Below are positions 17,260-25,638 of a DNA stretch of 64,000 nucleotides, piece after piece. The notes under the pieces are model-generated. The model saw only the letters and a program-made list of their open reading frames with translations, did not search any database and was not told the DNA's origin. The DNA comes from UBA4615 sp046046245 (GTDB lineage: Bacteria > Pseudomonadota > Gammaproteobacteria > Burkholderiales > Burkholderiaceae_E): contig JBJOKE010000014.1 in the NCBI GenBank assembly GCA_046046245.1, positions 57,537-121,536 on the forward strand. The letters are read 5' to 3'. Numbering within the stretch: the first letter of the stretch is position 1; each line of letters starts with the position of its first letter. Position numbers and translations under genes: made by a program.

Positions 17260-17916
17260 TCACCGCCGCGGCCGCGCCGGCGGCCGAGGCGCCGGCTCGG
17301 CCTCGAGCGCGTCGGCCGGACAGCGCTCCAGGAACTCGGCGGTGCGCGCGACCGGCGCGTCGAGCCAGCGGTCGTAGTCGGCCTCGTGCAGCACCGCGAC
17401 CATCCGCTTCTCGTCCTCGGGCTTGTGGAAGCGCTGCATCAGCGGATGGCCGTCGGCATTGACCGTGAGCATCGTGAACGACAGCAGCTCGCGCCCGTCC
17501 GGCGCGCGCCACGCGCCCCAGAGTCCCGCGATGCCGAGCGGCGCGCCGTCGCGCCGACGGATCCGCCAGCGCACCGCGCGGCCCGTCTCCCAGTTCGGCT
17601 CGTAGATCGACTCTGCCGGCACGATGCAGCGGCGCCCCCAGCGCCAGGCGTCGCGGAAGCTCGGCTTGCCGGCTGCGGTCTCGGAGCGGGCGTTGTAGGT
17701 GCGGCGGCCGATCGCGAGGTCCCTGGACCAGTGCGGCACCAGCCCGAACAGCCCGACCGCGCCCTCGCGCTCGTGGTGCGGGGCGTCGCGCAGCCGCCGC
17801 ACGAACGGCGCGGCGTAGCCGGGCCAGGTCTCGTCAGGCACCGGGTCGCCTCGGACCACGGCGAAGAACAGCTTCAGGCGCTCGAGGTCGGTGACGGGGA
17901 CGTAGTTCGCGCACAT
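17260..17916 (-). CDS. SOS response-associated peptidase (SRAP/YedK/HMCES family)
   Basis: A 218-residue SRAP-domain protein. Family members form a thiazolidine DNA-protein crosslink with abasic sites in single-stranded DNA through the N-terminal Cys2. Here the protein begins Met-Cys-Ala-Asn-Tyr, so Cys2 is present after Met removal. The other conserved sites are visible: Asn in YNARSET, Glu in CIVPAESIYEPNWE and the downstream His in QRFHKPEDEKRM. The start is unambiguous because Cys2 must follow Met1. Cytosolic DNA-damage protection is the expected role. It is a single minus-strand gene, divergent from the molybdenum hydroxylase operon. Confidence 0.92.
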   Translation of the reverse strand: MCANYVPVTDLERLKLFFAVVRGDPVPDETWPGYAAPFVRRLRDAPHHEREGAVGLFGLVPHWSRDLAIGRRTYNARSETAAGKPSFRDAWRWGRRCIVPAESIYEPNWETGRAVRWRIRRRDGAPLGIAGLWGAWRAPDGRELLSFTMLTVNADGHPLMQRFHKPEDEKRMVAVLHEADYDRWLDAPVARTAEFLERCPADALEAEPAPRPPARPRR

Positions 17917-18050
17917 GGCGGGCTCGCGATCCGGGGAACGGCCGAGCGTACCCGAGCCGGCACTCCCCCCGCGTGCGACACCCGGAGCGTGTTAGTTTCG
18001 CCGCCTGCGAGCGCCTCACCCGAAGCCCCCCAGCCCGGAGTCCCCCCCGC

Positions 18051-20321
18051 ATGAAGCGCAGGTCGTTCCTCGTGGCCGCCACCGTCGCCGGCGGCGCCTT
18101 CCTCGTCGGCTGCGCGCCGGCGGCCCGGCAGACGCTGCGCGACGGGACGCTGCCGCTGCGCGACGGCGAGATCGCGCTCAACGGCTGGGTGAAGGTCGCC
18201 CCAGACGGCACGGTCACCGCGATGATGGGCCGCTCCGAGATGGGCCAGGGCGTGCACACCGCGCTGATGATGCTGGTCTGCGAGGAGCTCGACTGCGCGT
18301 GGTCGCAGATGCGCGCCGCGCAGGCGCCGGTCGACCGGCTGTACGGCAACGTGGTGGGCCTCGCCGACGGCACGATGTTCCGCCCCGACGACGAGGGCGC
18401 CATGGCCCGCGCCACGCACTGGTTCCTGACGGTCGGCATGCGGCAGGTCGGCTTCAACATGACCGGCGGCTCGGCGAGCGTGCGGGACCTCTGGACGCCG
18501 ATGCGCGAGGCCGCGGCGGTCACGCGCGCCACGCTGGTCGCCGGCGTGGCCCGGGCCTGGTCGGTCGCACCCGCCGACGTGAAGCTCGAGGCGGGCACGT
18601 TCTCCGGGCCGGGCGGCCGCACGATGGGCTTCGGCGACGCGGTGAAGACGCTCGGCCCGAAACCGGAGCCGGCGGCCGGCGTGACGCTCAAGGACCCATC
18701 GCGCTTCCGGCTGATCGGCCGGTCGATGCCCCGCGACGACGCGCTCGCGAAGACGACCGGACGCGCCGCCTTCGGCATCGACGTGCGCCGTCCCGACATG
18801 CTGTTCGCCGCCGTGCGGATGTCGCCCGTGCCAGGCGGTCGCGTGAAGGCCTTCGACGGCGCACGTGCGAAGGCGCTGCCGGGCGTGGCGGGCGTCGTCT
18901 CGTTCGAGCCGCCCAAGGGCGGCAGCGGCGGCGTGGCGGTCGTGGCCGACCGCTGGTGGCGCGCGAAGCAGGCGCTCGAGGCAGTCGAGGCGAGCTTCGA
19001 CGACGGACCGCTCGGCGGCGCGTCGAGCCAGGCGATGATGGCGCAGCTCGCCCGGCTGCTCGACACCGAGCAGGGCTGGCCGTTCTGGAAGGAGGGCGAC
19101 GCCGACGCGGCGATCGCAGGCGCGAAGCGGCCGCCACTGAGGGCCGACTACAGCGCGCCGTGGCTCGCGCACGCGACGATGGAACCGATGAACTGCACGG
19201 TCGAGTACCGCGGCGACTCGGCCACGGTCTGGGCGCCGACCCAGGTGCCCGGCTTCGCGCGGCACGCGGCCGCGCAGGCGCTCGGCCTGGCCGACGAGGC
19301 GGTGGAGATCGTGGTGACCTACCTCGGCGGCGGTTTCGGGCGCCGGCTCGAGACCGACTACGTCGCGCTGGCCGCGCAGGTCGCCAGGGGCTTCCGCGGT
19401 CGCGCGGTGCAGGTGCTCTGGAGCCGCGAGGAGGACATGCGGCACGATTTCTTCCGGCCGGCCTGCGTCGCCCGCTACACGGCGGCGCTCGACGACGCCG
19501 GCCGGATCACCGCGCTGCGCGCGGTCTCGGCCGGCCAGGCCCCGACCGCGGCCTACCTGCCGCGCAACACCTTCATCCCGTCGGCCGGCCTCGACAAGAC
19601 CGCCGTCGAGGGCGCCTTCGACACCGCCTACCGATTCCCCGCCGTTCGGGTCGCGCACATCGCGGCGGACCTGCCGGTACCGGTCGGCTACTGGCGCTCG
19701 GTCGGCCACTCGCACCAGGCCTTCTTCAAGGAGAGCTTCGTCGACGAGTGCGCGCACGCGGCCGGCGCCGATCCGCTCGCCTACCGGCTCGCGCTGCTCG
19801 AGGGCCGGCCACGCCAGCGTGCGGTGCTCGAACTCGCCGCGGCGAAGGCCGGCTGGGGCACGCCGGTGCCGCCCGCGCCCGACGGCGCGAAGGCCGCGCG
19901 CGGCATCGCGCTGCACGAGTCCTTCGGCGCGAGCGTCGCGCAGGTGGCCGAGGTGTCGGTGACCGCGGACGGCACGATCCGCGTGCACCGCGTGACCTGC
20001 GCGATCGACTGCGGGCTGCCGGTCAATCCCGACGGCATCGCGCAGCAGGTCGAGGGCGCCGTGGTCTTCGGGCTGGGCGCCGCGCTGCACGGCCGCGTCG
20101 AGTTCGAGCAGGGCCGGCCGGCGCCCGGCAACTTCCACGAGTACCTGCCGCTGCGGCTGCCGGCGTGCCCGGAGATCGCGGTGCACATCGTGCCGAGCAC
20201 CGCGCCGCCCGGCGGCGTCGGCGAACCCGGCGTGCCGCCGATCGCGCCCGCGGTGGCCAATGCGGTGTTCGCGCTGACCGGCAAGCGGCTGCGCAGCCTG
20301 CCGCTCGCGCTCGCGGCCTGA
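18051..20321 (+). CDS. Molybdopterin-binding subunit, isoquinoline 1-oxidoreductase type
   Basis: A 756-residue large subunit of a molybdenum hydroxylase (xanthine dehydrogenase family). The N-terminus M-K-R-R-S-F-L-V with a hydrophobic stretch ending FLVGC is a twin-arginine-like signal that also contains a possible lipobox Cys. Molybdenum-cofactor motifs include EMGQGVHTALMMLVCEEL, YLGGGFGRRLETDY and the catalytic Glu in GGVGEPGVPPIAPAVANAV. The length and layout match the IorB-type subunit, which pairs with a small [2Fe-2S] subunit and uses an external electron acceptor rather than FAD. The partner is encoded 17 bases downstream. The oxidised substrate is probably an N-heterocycle or aldehyde, but this is inference. 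Confidence 0.88.
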   Translation: MKRRSFLVAATVAGGAFLVGCAPAARQTLRDGTLPLRDGEIALNGWVKVAPDGTVTAMMGRSEMGQGVHTALMMLVCEELDCAWSQMRAAQAPVDRLYGNVVGLADGTMFRPDDEGAMARATHWFLTVGMRQVGFNMTGGSASVRDLWTPMREAAAVTRATLVAGVARAWSVAPADVKLEAGTFSGPGGRTMGFGDAVKTLGPKPEPAAGVTLKDPSRFRLIGRSMPRDDALAKTTGRAAFGIDVRRPDMLFAAVRMSPVPGGRVKAFDGARAKALPGVAGVVSFEPPKGGSGGVAVVADRWWRAKQALEAVEASFDDGPLGGASSQAMMAQLARLLDTEQGWPFWKEGDADAAIAGAKRPPLRADYSAPWLAHATMEPMNCTVEYRGDSATVWAPTQVPGFARHAAAQALGLADEAVEIVVTYLGGGFGRRLETDYVALAAQVARGFRGRAVQVLWSREEDMRHDFFRPACVARYTAALDDAGRITALRAVSAGQAPTAAYLPRNTFIPSAGLDKTAVEGAFDTAYRFPAVRVAHIAADLPVPVGYWRSVGHSHQAFFKESFVDECAHAAGADPLAYRLALLEGRPRQRAVLELAAAKAGWGTPVPPAPDGAKAARGIALHESFGASVAQVAEVSVTADGTIRVHRVTCAIDCGLPVNPDGIAQQVEGAVVFGLGAALHGRVEFEQGRPAPGNFHEYLPLRLPACPEIAVHIVPSTAPPGGVGEPGVPPIAPAVANAVFALTGKRLRSLPLALAA

Positions 20322-20338
20322 CGACCACGGAGTCCCGG

Positions 20339-20800
20339 ATGCCCACCTCCCTGAAGCTCAACGGCCGCGACGTCGAGACCGCCGCCGATCCCGAGTCCCC
20401 GCTGCTCTGGGTGCTGCGCGACGACCTCGGCCTCGTCGGCACCAAGTTCGGCTGCGGGATGGCGCTGTGCGGCGCCTGCACCGTCCACGTCGACGGCCAG
20501 CCGGCGCGCTCGTGCAGCCTGCCGCTGAAGGACGTCGCCGGCAAGGCGGTGACCACGATCGAGGGCGCGAGCGACGCGGTCTCGAAGGCGGTGATCGAGG
20601 CCTGGGTGGCGCACGGCGTCGCGCAGTGCGGCTACTGCCAGCCGGGCCAGGTGATGTCGGCGTCCGCGCTGCTGCACGCGAACCCGCGGCCCACCGACGC
20701 CGAGGTCGACGCGGCGATGGCGGGCAACGTCTGCCGCTGCGGCACCTATCCGAGGATCCGCGCGGCGGTGCGCGACGCGGCGAAGCGCCTCGCCGGCTGA
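20339..20800 (+). CDS. [2Fe-2S] subunit of molybdenum hydroxylase (IorA type)
   Basis: A 153-residue ferredoxin-like small subunit. The N-terminal plant-type cluster motif is C-G-M-A-L-C-G-A-C followed by the distal Cys in ARSCSLP, and the C-terminal all-helical domain carries C-G-Y-C-Q-P-G and C-R-C-G-T-Y for the second cluster. It passes electrons from the molybdenum centre of the upstream subunit. The start ATG lies 17 bases after that gene, and the small-after-large order is unusual but seen in IorB/IorA-like pairs. No FAD subunit or XdhC-type maturation gene is adjacent. Confidence 0.92.
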   Translation: MPTSLKLNGRDVETAADPESPLLWVLRDDLGLVGTKFGCGMALCGACTVHVDGQPARSCSLPLKDVAGKAVTTIEGASDAVSKAVIEAWVAHGVAQCGYCQPGQVMSASALLHANPRPTDAEVDAAMAGNVCRCGTYPRIRAAVRDAAKRLAG

Positions 20801-20808
20801 GCGGCGCT

Positions 20809-20830
20809 CGTCAGCGAGCCGGCGCTGACG
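20809..20830. terminator. Candidate bidirectional terminator hairpin
   Basis: A perfect 8-bp stem (cgtcagcg paired with cgctgacg) with a 6-base loop sits just after the 2Fe-2S subunit gene and before the convergent HU-like gene. There is no T tract on either strand, so function is inferred from position and stem quality only. Confidence 0.4.
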
Positions 20831-20903
20831 GGAGCGGGCGATCCGGGACAGGCCAAGCAGGCGGCGTCCCGGTGGCATTCACCGGAACGCCGGGGCGATC
20901 AGC

Positions 20904-21401
20904 TCACTTGACCGCGTCGACGGCCTTCTTGAGCATCCGCACGCGCACGCGGGTACTCGCCGGCTTCGCGGCGAAGGTCTGTTCCTGCTTGGTGAACGGG
21001 TTGATGCCCTTGCGCGCCGGCTTCGCGGGGACGGCCACGGCGGTGGCCTTGAACAGGCCCGGCCAGGTGAAGGCGCGCGCGCCCTTCTTGCTCAGCGACG
21101 CGAGGATCGTCGCCTCGAGGTTCACCAGGACCGCCTTGACGGCCTTCGCCTCGACGGCCGCGACCTCGGCCAGGTGGGCGACCAGGCCCGACTTCGTCAG
21201 CGGCTTGGCGATCGGCTTCTGCGGCGCGGGCGCGGTGTTCGGCGCGGTGTTCGGCGCGGGCTTCGCAGCGGCCTTCGGAGCGGCCTTCGGGGCGGCCTTC
21301 GCGGCCGCCTTCTTCGCGGGTGCCTTGGCGGCGGCGGGCTTCTTCGCCGCGGGCTTCTTGGCGGCGGGCTTCTTGGCGGCGGGCTTCTTTGCGGTGGCCA
21401 T
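20904..21401 (-). CDS. HU-family DNA-binding protein with histone H1-like tail
   Basis: A 165-residue basic protein. Residues about 2-65 are a lysine/alanine/proline tail with KKPAA repeats like bacterial H1-type histones (AlgP/BpH1-like). Residues about 75-165 resemble an HU/IHF fold (LTKSGLVAHLAEVAAVEAKAVKAVLVNLEATILASLSKKG, then KGINPFTKQEQTFAAKPAS and VRMLKKAVDAVK). It probably binds and compacts DNA. The ATG at 21401 (MATAKKPAA) is chosen because the tail begins there; an upstream in-frame start at 21449 adds atypical residues. It is a single gene, convergent with the molybdenum hydroxylase operon. Confidence 0.85.
   Translation of the reverse strand: MATAKKPAAKKPAAKKPAAKKPAAAKAPAKKAAAKAAPKAAPKAAAKPAPNTAPNTAPAPQKPIAKPLTKSGLVAHLAEVAAVEAKAVKAVLVNLEATILASLSKKGARAFTWPGLFKATAVAVPAKPARKGINPFTKQEQTFAAKPASTRVRVRMLKKAVDAVK
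21331..21390 (-). repeat. Four 15-bp tandem repeats encoding KKPAA
   Basis: Four consecutive 15-base units (consensus gcggcgggcttcttg on the plus strand) encode successive Lys-Lys-Pro-Ala-Ala pentapeptides of the HU-like protein's N-terminal tail. Repeats like this commonly vary in number between strains. Confidence 0.9.
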
Positions 21402-21578
21402 GTGGGTTCCTGTTCGTGTCCTGTGGAAGAAGACCTCGAGGTCGATCACATCGTCCGCGCGCAGCAGCCGCGGCGACGCACGGCGATTCTACTCACGAAC
21501 ATCGCGCGCGGTGACGGTCTTTCCCGGGAAAACCTGCCCGTTACGGTCCCTGCTGCGCGTCGTCCGCGCGCGGGTCCG

Positions 21579-22430
21579 TCATCGGCCGGCCGGCAGCGTC
21601 GCCATGGCTTCGCCGAGGCGGATCGAGCGGCCCGGCGACCATGCGGGCTCGAATCGCATCGGTCCCGCGGGCCACAGCATGACGACCGTGGAACCCAGCA
21701 GGAAACGCCCCATCTCCTCGCCCTGCGCGAGCCCGATCGGCGCGTCGTCGTAGTCCCACGCACGCACGGTGCCGGGCCGCGGCGGATTGACCGTCCCGTG
21801 CCAGACCGTGGCCATGCTGCCGACGATCGTCGCGCCCACCAGCACCAGCACGAAGGGCCCATGGGCGGTGTCGAAGAGGCAGACCACCCGCTCGTTGCGC
21901 GCGAAGAGCCCGGGAATGCCGCGTGCGGTCGCGGGATTGACCGAGTACAGGCTGCCGGGCACGTGGATCATCCGACGCAGCCATCCGGCACAGGGCATGT
22001 GGATCCGGTGGTAGTCGCGCGGGCTCAGGTAGAGCGTGGCGAACCAGCCGTCGTCGAAGCGCGCGGCCAGCGCCGCATCGCCGCCCACCAGCGTGCCGGT
22101 GGTGTAGTCGTGCCCCTTCGCCTGGAAGACCCGGTCGCGCTCGATGCGGCCGAACTGGCTGATCGCGCCGTCGACCGGGCAGATCCAGTCGGCCCGCGCG
22201 AGCGGCCGCGCGCCGGGCTTCAGCGCGCGGGTGAAGAAGTCGTTGAAGGTCTCGTACGACTCGATCCGCGGGTCGGCCGCCTCGCCCATGTCGACGCCGT
22301 AGCGGGCCACGAAGCGGCGGATCGCCGCATGGGTCCATCGTCCGGCGCGGGCCGACGCGAGCCGGCCGGCCGTCACGGTCATCGCCTGCTTGGGCAGCAG
22401 GTGCTGCAGGAGCACGAAGGGATCGGTCAC
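21579..22430 (-). CDS. psd: Phosphatidylserine decarboxylase proenzyme
   Basis: A 283-residue inner-membrane enzyme that makes phosphatidylethanolamine by decarboxylating phosphatidylserine. The self-cleavage motif L-G-S-T (in RFLLGSTVVML) that generates the pyruvoyl group is present, as are the catalytic-domain segments F-N-D-F-F-T-R-A-L, P-V-D-G, YLSPRDYHRIHMPC and NERVVCLFDTAHGP. The length fits the proteobacterial type I enzyme. The start appears to be GTG at 22430, since the nearby ATG is out of frame. It is transcribed alone on the minus strand, divergent from rdgC. Confidence 0.95.
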   Translation of the reverse strand: MTDPFVLLQHLLPKQAMTVTAGRLASARAGRWTHAAIRRFVARYGVDMGEAADPRIESYETFNDFFTRALKPGARPLARADWICPVDGAISQFGRIERDRVFQAKGHDYTTGTLVGGDAALAARFDDGWFATLYLSPRDYHRIHMPCAGWLRRMIHVPGSLYSVNPATARGIPGLFARNERVVCLFDTAHGPFVLVLVGATIVGSMATVWHGTVNPPRPGTVRAWDYDDAPIGLAQGEEMGRFLLGSTVVMLWPAGPMRFEPAWSPGRSIRLGEAMATLPAGR

Positions 22431-22579
22431 ATGGGCACCGCGCGGTTGGGCGTGCGCATTCTAGCGGCCGTCACGCGTGCGTCGCGCGGCACGGGGGCGC
22501 GGATCGCCGCCGCACGGTCACGGCCGCATCCGAGGATCGGTCATACTCACGCCCTTTTTCGCGAAGGAACACCACGCCC

Positions 22580-23542
22580 ATGTGGTTCAAGAACCTGATC
22601 GTGCTGCGCGTCCCGGCCGGCTGGGACCTCGACGTCGACACCCTGGCCGACGCGCTGCTGCCGCTCGCCTTCACCGAGGCCACGTCGGTCGAGGAGGTCC
22701 GCGTCGGCTGGGTGCCGCCGCGCGAGGGCGACGCCTCGCTCGTCTGCGCCGTCGGCCGCCAGATGCTGATCGCGCTGCGCCAGGAGAAGAAGCTGCTGCC
22801 CGCGCGGGTCGTCTCGCAGTTCGTCAGGCAGAAGGCCGAGCGGATCGAGGCCGAGGAGGGCTTCAAGCCGGGCCGCAAGCGGATGAAGGAACTGAAGGAG
22901 CAGGTCCGCGACGAGCTGCTGCCGCGTGCGTTCAGCCTGTCGACCGACACCCGCGCGTGGATCGATCCGGTGGGCGGCTGGCTCGCGATCGACGCCGCCT
23001 CGCAGACCCGCGCCGACGAGGTCGTCGGCCTGCTGGCGAAGGCGCTCGACGGCTTTCCCGCGCGGCCGCTCAAGACGCAGCAGTCGCCGGCCGGCGCGAT
23101 GACCGCCTGGATCACCGAGGACGAGGCACCCGCGGGCTTCTCGATCGACCAGGACGTGACGCTGAAGGCACGCGACACCAAGGCGACGATCCGCTACGCG
23201 AACCACTCGCTCGAGGCAGACGACGTCGTCAGGCACACGAAGTCGGGCAAGCAGTGCACGCGGCTCGCGCTCACCTGGGCCGACCGCGTGAGCTTCGTGC
23301 TGACCGACACGCTCGCGATCAAGCGCGTGCGTGCGCTCGACGTGCTGAAGGAGACCGAGGCGGGCAGCGCCGCGGGCGCCGATGCCGAGGAACGCTTCCT
23401 GTCGGACTTCACGCTGATGGCCGGCGAGCTCGCGTCGCTGCTGGCGGGCGTCGTCGACGCGCTGGGCGGGCCGCTGCCGGACTCGCGGCTCGATGCGGCG
23501 CCGGCGAGGGCATCGGACGCGGGACTGGCGAAGGCGGCCTGA
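22580..23542 (+). CDS. rdgC: Recombination-associated protein RdgC
   Basis: A 320-residue RdgC homologue, a ring-shaped nucleoid-associated protein that limits RecA loading. Family features are the N-terminal M-W-F-K-N-L-I, the segment FVRQKAERIEAEEGFKPGRKRMKELKEQVRDELLPRAF, WIDPVGGWLAIDAAS, and the C-terminal EERFLSDFTLMAGELASLL. The length is close to the usual ~300 residues, with a short Asp/Ala-rich tail. The ATG is well placed and the gene stands alone between psd (divergent) and the thioesterase gene (convergent). Confidence 0.95.
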   Translation: MWFKNLIVLRVPAGWDLDVDTLADALLPLAFTEATSVEEVRVGWVPPREGDASLVCAVGRQMLIALRQEKKLLPARVVSQFVRQKAERIEAEEGFKPGRKRMKELKEQVRDELLPRAFSLSTDTRAWIDPVGGWLAIDAASQTRADEVVGLLAKALDGFPARPLKTQQSPAGAMTAWITEDEAPAGFSIDQDVTLKARDTKATIRYANHSLEADDVVRHTKSGKQCTRLALTWADRVSFVLTDTLAIKRVRALDVLKETEAGSAAGADAEERFLSDFTLMAGELASLLAGVVDALGGPLPDSRLDAAPARASDAGLAKAA

Positions 23543-23556
23543 GTCGATGCCTCGGA

Positions 23557-23582
23557 CGTCGCGCGGGCGACCCCGCGCGACG
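23557..23582. terminator. 11-bp stem hairpin between convergent genes
   Basis: A perfect 11-bp inverted repeat (cgtcgcgcggg / cccgcgcgacg) with a 4-base loop fills the 46-base gap between rdgC and the thioesterase gene, which run towards each other. It lacks a T tract, but its position and stability suggest a shared terminator. Confidence 0.5.
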
Positions 23583-23588
23583 CACGCG

Positions 23589-24068
23589 TCACCAGTGCGG
23601 CCTGTCGACCGCCACCCGCACCGGCCGGACCTCGTCGGTCGACACGCGCGCGAGCGCCTCGCCGAACTCCGGGGGGATCGGCAGCGAGCGCAGCCGGTCG
23701 CCCAGCTTCGCGACCCAGGCACGGACCTCCCAGCCCTCGACCAGCAGCTGCTGGCCGCGCATCAGCTTGTAGTCGATGCGAAAGCGCTTCGGACCGAACT
23801 TGTCGACCCGCGCCTCGGCGAGCAGCCGGTCGCCGTCGGTGGACGCGACCAGGAACTTCGCGTGCGCCTCGAGAATCGGCGTGCCGACCACGCCGTAGCG
23901 CTCGGTGAGCACCGCCTGCGACAGGCCCGCGCTGCGCAGCCAGTGCTGGAACGCCGTGTCGAACCAGTAGAAGTAGTGCGGGTAGAAGACGATCCGCGCG
24001 GGATCGCAGTCGCCCCACTCGACGGTGAAGCCGGTGGTGAACGAGATCGAGGTCGGGGTCGGTTCCAT
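23589..24068 (-). CDS. Acyl-CoA thioesterase, 4-hydroxybenzoyl-CoA thioesterase type
   Basis: A 159-residue hot-dog thioesterase. The N-terminal signature V-E-W-G-D-C-D-P-A-R-I-V-F-Y-P-H-Y-F-Y-W-F-D matches the Pseudomonas-type 4-hydroxybenzoyl-CoA thioesterase, including the catalytic Asp of the GDCDPA motif. Relatives release free aromatic or short acyl acids from CoA. It follows the mandelate-racemase-like gene on the same strand by 83 bases and may be co-transcribed with it. Two ATGs (24068 and 24074) differ by two residues, and neither has a clear Shine-Dalgarno. Confidence 0.85.
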   Translation of the reverse strand: MEPTPTSISFTTGFTVEWGDCDPARIVFYPHYFYWFDTAFQHWLRSAGLSQAVLTERYGVVGTPILEAHAKFLVASTDGDRLLAEARVDKFGPKRFRIDYKLMRGQQLLVEGWEVRAWVAKLGDRLRSLPIPPEFGEALARVSTDEVRPVRVAVDRPHW

Positions 24069-24151
24069 GGGCATCGGGGGAGGAGGAGGACGTTGCGGTG
24101 CAGTGCGCTCGGGGGCTTCGCTCGGCTGCGGGGCTCGGACCGACCGTGCGC

Positions 24152-25252
24152 TCAGGCCGCGTAGCGCGAGACCGCGGCCTCGTCCCAGTCGAGGCCGGTG
24201 CCGGGCCCGTCGGGCGCGGCAACGCGGCCGTCGCGGGGCGCGATCGGGCGCGCGAGCACCGGCGCGGCCCAGTCGACGAACTCGAGCCAGTGCGCGGTCG
24301 GCGTCACCGCGAGCAGGTGCGCGCTGACCTCGGGAAACAGGTGCGAGGACATCTCCAGGCCCGCCGCCTGCGCGAGCGCGGCCGCGCGCATCCAGCCGGT
24401 GACGCCGCCGATGCGCTCGGCGTCCGGCATCACGTAGTCGGTCGCCCCGGCGGCCAGCGCCTGCGCCATCTGTTCGGGCCCCATGAAGTTCTCGCCGAGC
24501 TGCAGCGGCGTGCGCAGCTCGCGGGCGATCCGCGCGTTGCCCGCGAAATCGTCGGCGCGCGTGGGCTCCTCGATCCAGGCCATGCCGCCCTCGTCGTCGA
24601 TCATCCGGCCGCGCAGGATCGCGTCGTTGACCGTCAGGCACTGGTTGAAGTCGCACATCAGCGTGACGTCCGGGCCGATCGCCGCGCGCACCGCGCGGAT
24701 CGCGGCGAGGTCGGCACGCGCGTCGGGCCGTCCCAGCCGCAGCTTCACGGCGCCGAAGCCCTCGGCCACCAGCGCCTCGGCCTCCTTCGCGAGCTCGGCC
24801 ACCGGCATCAGGCCGAGGCCGTTCGAGTTGTAGGCCGGGATCGGCCGCGGCACGCCGCCCAGCAGCCGCGCGAGCGGCAGCCCGCGCGCGATCGCGAGCG
24901 CGTCCCAGGCGGCCATGTCGATGCCGGCGATCGCGAACAGCACGACGTTGTGCACGCCGAGCAGCGCATAGCGCGAGCGCAGCAGCCGCTCGAGCTCGAC
25001 CGGCGCGAGCGGCTGGCCGACCACCATGGCGGCCATCGCCTCGACGAGTGCCACCAGCGGCTTCAGGTTGTGCGGACCGATCGCGAACAGGTAGCTGCGG
25101 CCGACGACGCCGTCGGAGTCCTCGAGGTCGATCAGCACGAGCGGCGCACGCTCGACCGCGCCGCTGCCGGTACGCAGCGGGCGGCGCATCGGCGCGAGCA
25201 CCGGGCGGACGCGGATCGATCGGATCGTGGGGACGGGGGGCGAGGGGGTCAT
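24152..25252 (-). CDS. Mandelate racemase/muconate lactonizing family enzyme
   Basis: A 366-residue enolase-superfamily protein very similar to Pseudomonas mandelate racemase in its C-terminal barrel. It has the metal ligands Asp in CDFNQ, Glu in WIEEPT and Glu in LGENFMGPEQM, the Asp-His dyad (MPDAERIGG and MSSHLF) and the terminal Glu in AHWLE. The first lysine of the K-x-K pair is conserved (Lys170), but the second is Arg (Arg172), where mandelate racemase has Lys166. It therefore may not be a racemase with normal two-base chemistry. The start at 25252 (MTPSPP) is chosen because upstream in-frame sequence is not protein-like. The divergent TOPRIM gene starts 386 bases away. Confidence 0.88.
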   Translation of the reverse strand: MTPSPPVPTIRSIRVRPVLAPMRRPLRTGSGAVERAPLVLIDLEDSDGVVGRSYLFAIGPHNLKPLVALVEAMAAMVVGQPLAPVELERLLRSRYALLGVHNVVLFAIAGIDMAAWDALAIARGLPLARLLGGVPRPIPAYNSNGLGLMPVAELAKEAEALVAEGFGAVKLRLGRPDARADLAAIRAVRAAIGPDVTLMCDFNQCLTVNDAILRGRMIDDEGGMAWIEEPTRADDFAGNARIARELRTPLQLGENFMGPEQMAQALAAGATDYVMPDAERIGGVTGWMRAAALAQAAGLEMSSHLFPEVSAHLLAVTPTAHWLEFVDWAAPVLARPIAPRDGRVAAPDGPGTGLDWDEAAVSRYAA

Positions 25253-25638
25253 CGGGATCGTGGACGGGCGCGTGTCGTGCGGGAGAGGATCGGACGAGGC
25301 GTCGGGAGTGCCGCCTGCCGCGCCGTCGTGCGAACCCGGCACGAACGTTTCCGCGGGAACGTTCCACCGATCGTGGTTCGCATCGGACGCCGCGGCGGAC
25401 CTGTCCCGCGGGCCGCGCCACGTACCGGTCGTTCCAGCGGAAACCTTCCGCAGTGGCGGCACCGCCCGCATTCTCCCCTGTCGCCGCCTGAGGCCGCAAA
25501 CCGCCAGCGGGCCCGGGTCGCCGCGAGCGCCGTCGGACGACCGGGACCCGGCCCCGGGACCGCGATCCGCAGCCGGCTCGCGGGGTGAGCCACCGCCGCG
25601 CCAGGATCGGGTTCCCGTTCCCCGTTCCGGAGTCACCG
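25253..25638. other. Intergenic region, divergent promoters expected
   Basis: This 386-base gap separates the minus-strand mandelate-racemase-like gene from the plus-strand TOPRIM gene, so promoters in both directions are expected. The open frames here read as low-complexity Arg/Pro/Ala and look spurious. Several short tracts (for example aacgttt at about 25344, then gggaacgttccaccg) stand out as locally less GC-rich and could be regulatory. I can identify no specific site. Confidence 0.4.
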
